Assembly (NCBI RefSeq): GCF_002288525.1
Contig: NZ_CP023069.1
Span: 62,001 to 126,000, forward strand
Direction: 5' to 3'
DNA: 64,000 nt
DNA from: Sinorhizobium sojae CCBAU 05684
Lineage (GTDB): Bacteria; Pseudomonadota; Alphaproteobacteria; Rhizobiales; Rhizobiaceae
The position numbers and the translations under genes are program-made. Of this stretch, positions 60,273 to 64,000 are shown in pieces. The notes beneath the pieces are model-generated. The model searched no databases. It worked only from the letters and a program-made list of their open reading frames with translations, and was not told the DNA's origin. How positions within the stretch are numbered: the stretch's first letter is position 1; each line of letters starts with the position of its first letter.

Positions 60273-62450
60273 CTAGAGAGGAAAAAGGCCGAAGCGGCCT
60301 TCATCAGCCATTCCGGAGAAATGAACGACCCGATTGCCGAGTTCGACATCGGACGGCGGATCCATGTTCTCAACGATGATGGCTTGTCGGTCGCTCTCGA
60401 GGCCGAGAAGGTACCTGTAAAAGTTCCCATTTAGATTGGTGTCGCTGAGATCGTCCTCTGCACTATCGGGTTCGCGGTAAGAAAGCAGAGGAGAGTCAAG
60501 CACAACGATCCCGGGGTGAGGCAGATCATTGTCGGCGCAATATTGCATAAGAGAAATCGTAAACGCCGACTGCGTAATGGCCCTGAGCCCTTTTCCGTAG
60601 GACGTTCTCGCTTTCCCGGACACCACAAGATCTTTGGCGGTTGTGTCGAAGTGCACCTGCTCGACTGCCGGGAAACCCCATTGCCGGAGCACGCTCTCAA
60701 CACGTTCAGCGAACGGGGCGACCACGGTATTTGTCAGGCGATTGTTGGATGTGGCATCGCCTGCCCCCCTTTCGTTCTGCCGTTCCAGGTTGGCCTTGCG
60801 ACTGGTGAGATCATTCAGATTGCTGAAGAGACCGAGCGCTTCGCGTACATTCGCGCCCTTGTCCGCGAGCTCCTTGTATGTTGCGCGTTGTCTTCTAAGG
60901 TCAGGTGATACAACGGTCTCGATCTCAATCGAGAGTTCGCTCAGTGAATTCCTCATATTGGGAAGCGATTTCCGAATTGATTGCGCCTCCGCGTTCAACG
61001 CGGCGATTGTAGTCGTCAGCTCGGATTGCCGAGACTCGATTTTTTGCATCTCCGCCTCGGCCGCTGCGACGGTCACCGCTACATCGCCGTGGCAGACCGC
61101 GGTGGGATCGTGATGGTCGGGCGAAGCACCGCATGTCGGGCAGACCTCCTGTTGGAGAACCGAAAAAAAGCTACCCGCCTCGCGGATACCTAAGAGGCGC
61201 TCATAGTCCGAAACGTAGTGGTCCCGTAGAAGATTGAAGCGGTCAAGCAGAGTGGCAATTTCCGTGTATCGATCGTTGGTAATCTCGAGCTTTTGGATGA
61301 TGGCCCGCCTTCTGGAGGAGATCGCCTTGAATTTTTCCTCGGTGAAGGCGAGCTGTTCGGCGCGATTGTCCATCGCTCTCGTAAGCCGCTCCTCCTGACC
61401 AGACAGTTCGTCGCGTGAGCCGGATATTGTCGTGATACGTTTCTGAGCGTCCGCGATAAGCTGATCGAGAAGATCGATTTGGGCCAGTCGCTTCTGGTCT
61501 TCGGCGGACGTGCTTTTGCGTGACAGGAGCGCTGTTTCATCGACGCCGGTCAACAACATCGTGAAGACGGACGTATTTGCCGTATTCGCCGTATAGTTCC
61601 CATCGGACAAGGGCGAACGCTTCTGGATGATCTCCTCCTCGTTGACGATCGCCAGCCGCGCAATGTTTCGGAAGCTCAGCGCCTGAGTTTCATCCGTTGC
61701 GTTCTTTTTGATCCGCTTGCCTGCAAGGCCGATCTTGGAGAGAAGAAACGACGAGAGGTTCGTTTCATCGCGCTCGTTGTGAATTTCGCCAAGGGGACTC
61801 CCCTCAGCATCCGGGATCGACGTGTGCAGACCCTCGAATGCCTGGAACCGTCCACCGGCCATGCTTCGAAGCAATGTCGTTTCCGATCCGTCGTCGAAAG
61901 CAATCGCAAGCAGTACGCGATCATAGCCGTTCGCCTGCGGGATATCGGGAAGAGGGCCCTTGCCACCGAGCATAAAATCGATCGCTTCGACAATATAGGA
62001 CTTCCCGGTGTCGGAAGCCCCATAGACGACGTTGAGGCCGGAATCGTTGTAGTCCTGGAAGTAACCAGCGAGCCATTCGGCGCGCTCGTACAATTGGCGG
62101 AGATATGGCGTCTGAAGCGCGGTGACAAAAAACTCCGCATTGTCTCCGGCCTGAAACAGGATCCCACTTTCATCGACAACCTGCTCGACTAGCCCTCGGG
62201 ACATCATCAGGGCTACGGCAGATTGAACGGACTTTCTTCGGACCTGCGTGACAGGTGACATGATCGGTGTCGGGGGATGCAGGTCGGCGGGTCCATCGAG
62301 GACACTGGTTCGCACGACAAGATAATCCATCGCGGTCAGCCGGTTCAGATCTACCGCCCGGGGGAAATGCGCGTGCAGAACGAAGACGGCCCTCACACCC
62401 GTTTCGAGCGAACCGTTGAAAGCCGAGGCCGTAGGCATTAGCGGCGCCAT
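60273..62450 (-). CDS. ABC-three-component-type protein: middle component fused to SMC-like ATPase
   Basis: 725 residues. Residues 1 to about 130 resemble ABC-3C middle components: LETGVRAVFVLHAHFPRAVD, TAMDYLVVRTSVLDGPADLH, KSVQSAVALMMSRGLVEQVV, YLRQLYERAEWLAGYF. The ATPase starts abruptly at NDSGLNVVYGASDTGKSYIV (Walker A 144-151). It has long coiled coils around a hook-like VCPTCGASPDHHDPTAVCHG and ends with Walker B GIVVLDSPLLSYREPDSAED. The usual first strands of the ATPase (before GLN-IYG) are missing at the junction. Such systems are proposed anti-invader sensors. It overlaps the upstream nuclease gene by 13 bp. Confidence 0.75.
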   Translation of the reverse strand: MAPLMPTASAFNGSLETGVRAVFVLHAHFPRAVDLNRLTAMDYLVVRTSVLDGPADLHPPTPIMSPVTQVRRKSVQSAVALMMSRGLVEQVVDESGILFQAGDNAEFFVTALQTPYLRQLYERAEWLAGYFQDYNDSGLNVVYGASDTGKSYIVEAIDFMLGGKGPLPDIPQANGYDRVLLAIAFDDGSETTLLRSMAGGRFQAFEGLHTSIPDAEGSPLGEIHNERDETNLSSFLLSKIGLAGKRIKKNATDETQALSFRNIARLAIVNEEEIIQKRSPLSDGNYTANTANTSVFTMLLTGVDETALLSRKSTSAEDQKRLAQIDLLDQLIADAQKRITTISGSRDELSGQEERLTRAMDNRAEQLAFTEEKFKAISSRRRAIIQKLEITNDRYTEIATLLDRFNLLRDHYVSDYERLLGIREAGSFFSVLQQEVCPTCGASPDHHDPTAVCHGDVAVTVAAAEAEMQKIESRQSELTTTIAALNAEAQSIRKSLPNMRNSLSELSIEIETVVSPDLRRQRATYKELADKGANVREALGLFSNLNDLTSRKANLERQNERGAGDATSNNRLTNTVVAPFAERVESVLRQWGFPAVEQVHFDTTAKDLVVSGKARTSYGKGLRAITQSAFTISLMQYCADNDLPHPGIVVLDSPLLSYREPDSAEDDLSDTNLNGNFYRYLLGLESDRQAIIVENMDPPSDVELGNRVVHFSGMADEGRFGLFPL

Positions 62451-63469
62451 GTCAGCTTCCCATCGTTCGCAAGCTGATGACAGATTCCCCGACGGTCGGT
62501 GGGAGAAGCGCTTCTGTTCAAAGGATGAGCGTCAAGAACCAAGGACTGCGCTTTCTCGGTTACGGCGACGACGCGCGCATATCCGTCCGAGTGTTCGCCG
62601 TCGTGAGTGTCCAGGACCCCGTCCAGTATCTCGGTCTGCAACCCCTCGAAAGTACCAGGCTCCACTTTCTCGCGCACGAAGACCCGCAGGGACTCCGCAT
62701 GATAAAAGGCCTCGCGAGAGCGATGAAAATGGGATTTCAAATTCCCCCACTTGTCGAGATGCGAGACCGAGGCAATCGTCTCGCCTTTGTGCTCTGCATA
62801 GGCATCGAGCAGCTTGCTTGTATAGGTCGCCTCCGTCTCTCCGATCTCGACAGGGACAGCGTCGGGCCGCGGACGGGAGGGCAATCCGCCACCGAAGCGG
62901 CCGATGTGATAGCGCGTTCTGGAATGGGCTTCGATGATCGTTCGAGGTTGCTCGGCCGAAAAGATCCGAAAATCGAAATCCCCGACATAGTCGAGAAACT
63001 TTCCCTCTAGGGTGACCGGCCCGGTCGAGGTGATTTTTCCGGAGATGGCTTTGTCCCATTCCGCAAGAACCTTCGCTTTCAGCTTGTTCGCATTGGAGAG
63101 CAACAGCGACAACGATGTCGAAGCGCCTTTCGGCGCGATGAACCGGCATGCTCTCGGAGCTTTGTATTCTCCTGAGAAAGAGTACCAGAGCATCTTCCCG
63201 ATCTCAGGCGCGACCACGCCGAAACTCAAGGGTGAAGTATAGTGCTTGCACTGGTGATTGTCCCAGATGCCGAGCAGCTGGTCGGCGTCACAGAAGCCAG
63301 CAATATCGATGCCTTTGTCTCCTGCACCGGTCGGCCGCATAACGTTGACATATGTGGTTTTGAGCGAATGGACCCATTCGTCAATGAACGTTTCCCATTC
63401 GCTGGCTTCATAAATCTGGATGATCTTGAGAGGGTCAATCTTTGGCCCGTTCTCGAAATCGCTTGCCAA
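62438..63469 (-). CDS. ABC-three-component-type effector: nuclease domain plus C-terminal adaptor
   Basis: 343 residues. Residues about 20-110 form a Mrr/PD-(D/E)XK-like nuclease: MRPTGAGDKGIDIAGFCDAD (Asp55), then GIWDNHQCKHYTSPLSFGVV (Gln73-x-Lys75). The remaining 200 or so residues (PDAVPVEIGETEATYTSKLL, HLDKWGNLKSHFHRSREAFY, ESLRVFVREKVEPGTFEGLQ) fit the C-terminal domain that links effectors to the ABC-3C ATPase. It is the first gene of the pair. An IS630 element begins within about 80 bp upstream and may have displaced its promoter. Confidence 0.72.
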   Translation of the reverse strand: MASDFENGPKIDPLKIIQIYEASEWETFIDEWVHSLKTTYVNVMRPTGAGDKGIDIAGFCDADQLLGIWDNHQCKHYTSPLSFGVVAPEIGKMLWYSFSGEYKAPRACRFIAPKGASTSLSLLLSNANKLKAKVLAEWDKAISGKITSTGPVTLEGKFLDYVGDFDFRIFSAEQPRTIIEAHSRTRYHIGRFGGGLPSRPRPDAVPVEIGETEATYTSKLLDAYAEHKGETIASVSHLDKWGNLKSHFHRSREAFYHAESLRVFVREKVEPGTFEGLQTEILDGVLDTHDGEHSDGYARVVAVTEKAQSLVLDAHPLNRSASPTDRRGICHQLANDGKLTWRR

Positions 63470-63547
63470 GAGGATTCTAGTGGTATCCGCCTAACATAAG
63501 AGTCCGTATGGGATTCCCTTTGGCGAGTGCGTATGCGAGTGTGGCGC

Positions 63548-64000
63548 ATGCGCACAGGAATAGCCTTCACCGTTTCGCCGACCGATCGCCAACGCCTGAG
63601 AGCCCTCATCAGTGATCGCAATGCGCCGCAGAAGCACGTCTGGCGCGCCGAGATCATCCTGCTGAGTGCCGATGGCGTCGGCACCGTCGAGATCATGCGA
63701 CAGACCGGCAAGTCGAAGACCTGCGTGTGGCGCTGGCAGGAGCGCTTCGCCACGGAAGGCTTCGAGGGTCTCTTGCGCGACAAGACGCGCCCCTCGCGCA
63801 TTGCGCCGCTCGGGCCGGAGATCGGCGAGCAGGTGGTGGCGCTTTCGCTTGCCGACCCGCCGGGCGAGACGACGCACTGGACTGCCGACATGATGGCGGC
63901 CGAGGTGGGCGTCAGCGCCAGCGCGGTGCGCCGCATCTGGAAGGCGCACGGTCTCCAGCCCCACCGCTGGCGGGCCTTCAAGCTCTCCAACGACCCGCAG
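63548..64000 (+). CDS. IS630-family transposase, cut by window edge
   Basis: The frame is open to the end. FTVSPTDRQRLRALISDRNA, HVWRAEIILLSADGVGTVEI, then SKTCVWRWQERFATEGFEGL, and ASAVRRIWKAHGLQPHRWRA form the paired HTH N-terminus of IS630 transposases. It differs from the two IS630 copies inside the window, so it is a separate element. Start ATG at 63548. Confidence 0.85.
   Translation, partial: MRTGIAFTVSPTDRQRLRALISDRNAPQKHVWRAEIILLSADGVGTVEIMRQTGKSKTCVWRWQERFATEGFEGLLRDKTRPSRIAPLGPEIGEQVVALSLADPPGETTHWTADMMAAEVGVSASAVRRIWKAHGLQPHRWRAFKLSNDPQ

Noticed and set aside
63226..63990. 254-residue minus-strand frame at the right edge
   Set aside because: It spans the start of the ABC-3C-like gene in a wrong frame and the antisense of an IS630 transposase.

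Overview
The window looks like part of a symbiosis plasmid, or symbiosis island, of a fast-growing rhizobium. The Sinorhizobium (Ensifer) fredii / NGR234 group is the best guess. Reasons: a y4nA - nodU - nodS block in NGR234-like order behind a nod box; type III effector genes of the nopM, nopD and gunA/nopAA kinds, each behind a recognisable tts box; a SyrB-like regulator; a very high load of insertion sequences and relics. No rRNA, tRNA or CRISPR array was seen.

Layout. (1) 1-11.6 kb is an orderly metabolic block. It holds a partial AraC-type regulator, a small LuxR-type HTH protein, and a tightly packed minus-strand operon: a 3-hydroxyisobutyrate-dehydrogenase-like protein, an aldehyde dehydrogenase, two DUF4392 (D-glutamate-cyclase-like) proteins flanking a SelA-like PLP enzyme, and a complete polar amino acid ABC importer. 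A LysR regulator is divergent. It reads as uptake and breakdown of an amino acid or derivative whose identity the sequence does not give. (2) 11.6-20 kb is IS-rich. nopM lies between two directly repeated IS6-family copies. A decapitated PD-(D/E)XK nuclease and a tail-less KAP-type P-loop NTPase (probable remains of a defence module) and an IS630 element follow. (3) 20.3-21.4 kb carries an unnamed effector candidate behind a tts box, with enterotoxin-A/ADP-ribosyltransferase-like features. (4) 21.4-30.5 kb is almost solid IS: IS110, ISL3 split by an IS1111-type element, IS110, then IS21 with an intact 8-bp target duplication. (5) 30.5-37.7 kb has nopD (five near-identical 369-bp repeats, a C48 SUMO-protease-type domain, one frameshift), an ISKra4 relic and gunA/nopAA (GH12). 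(6) 38-46.6 kb has a phasin between inverted IS6 copies, a y4nA-type prolyl oligopeptidase, nodU and nodS (each frameshifted) and their nod box. (7) 46.7-57 kb has an IS256 element split by an IS1182 element, a second nod box leading only into decayed genes, the syrB-like gene, an ISL3 element disrupted by IS630, an IS3 element and a phasin relic. (8) 57.2-64 kb has a sixth IS6 copy, a truncated winged-helix gene, a possible cyclase-fold protein, a DUF1778/GNAT toxin-antitoxin pair, and a two-gene ABC-three-component-like defence operon in which the middle component is fused to the SMC-like ATPase. An IS630 transposase runs off the right edge.

How the parts fit. Flavonoid/NodD control would act at the nod boxes, and TtsI control at the four tts boxes that feed four separate effector genes. 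Host-range Nod-factor decoration (nodS N-methylation, nodU carbamoylation) appears inactivated by small lesions, while most effector genes look intact. Repeated IS6 copies without target duplications suggest the block was assembled and shuffled by IS-mediated recombination. Several lesions are one-base changes in short homopolymers, so sequencing error must be excluded before calling genes dead.
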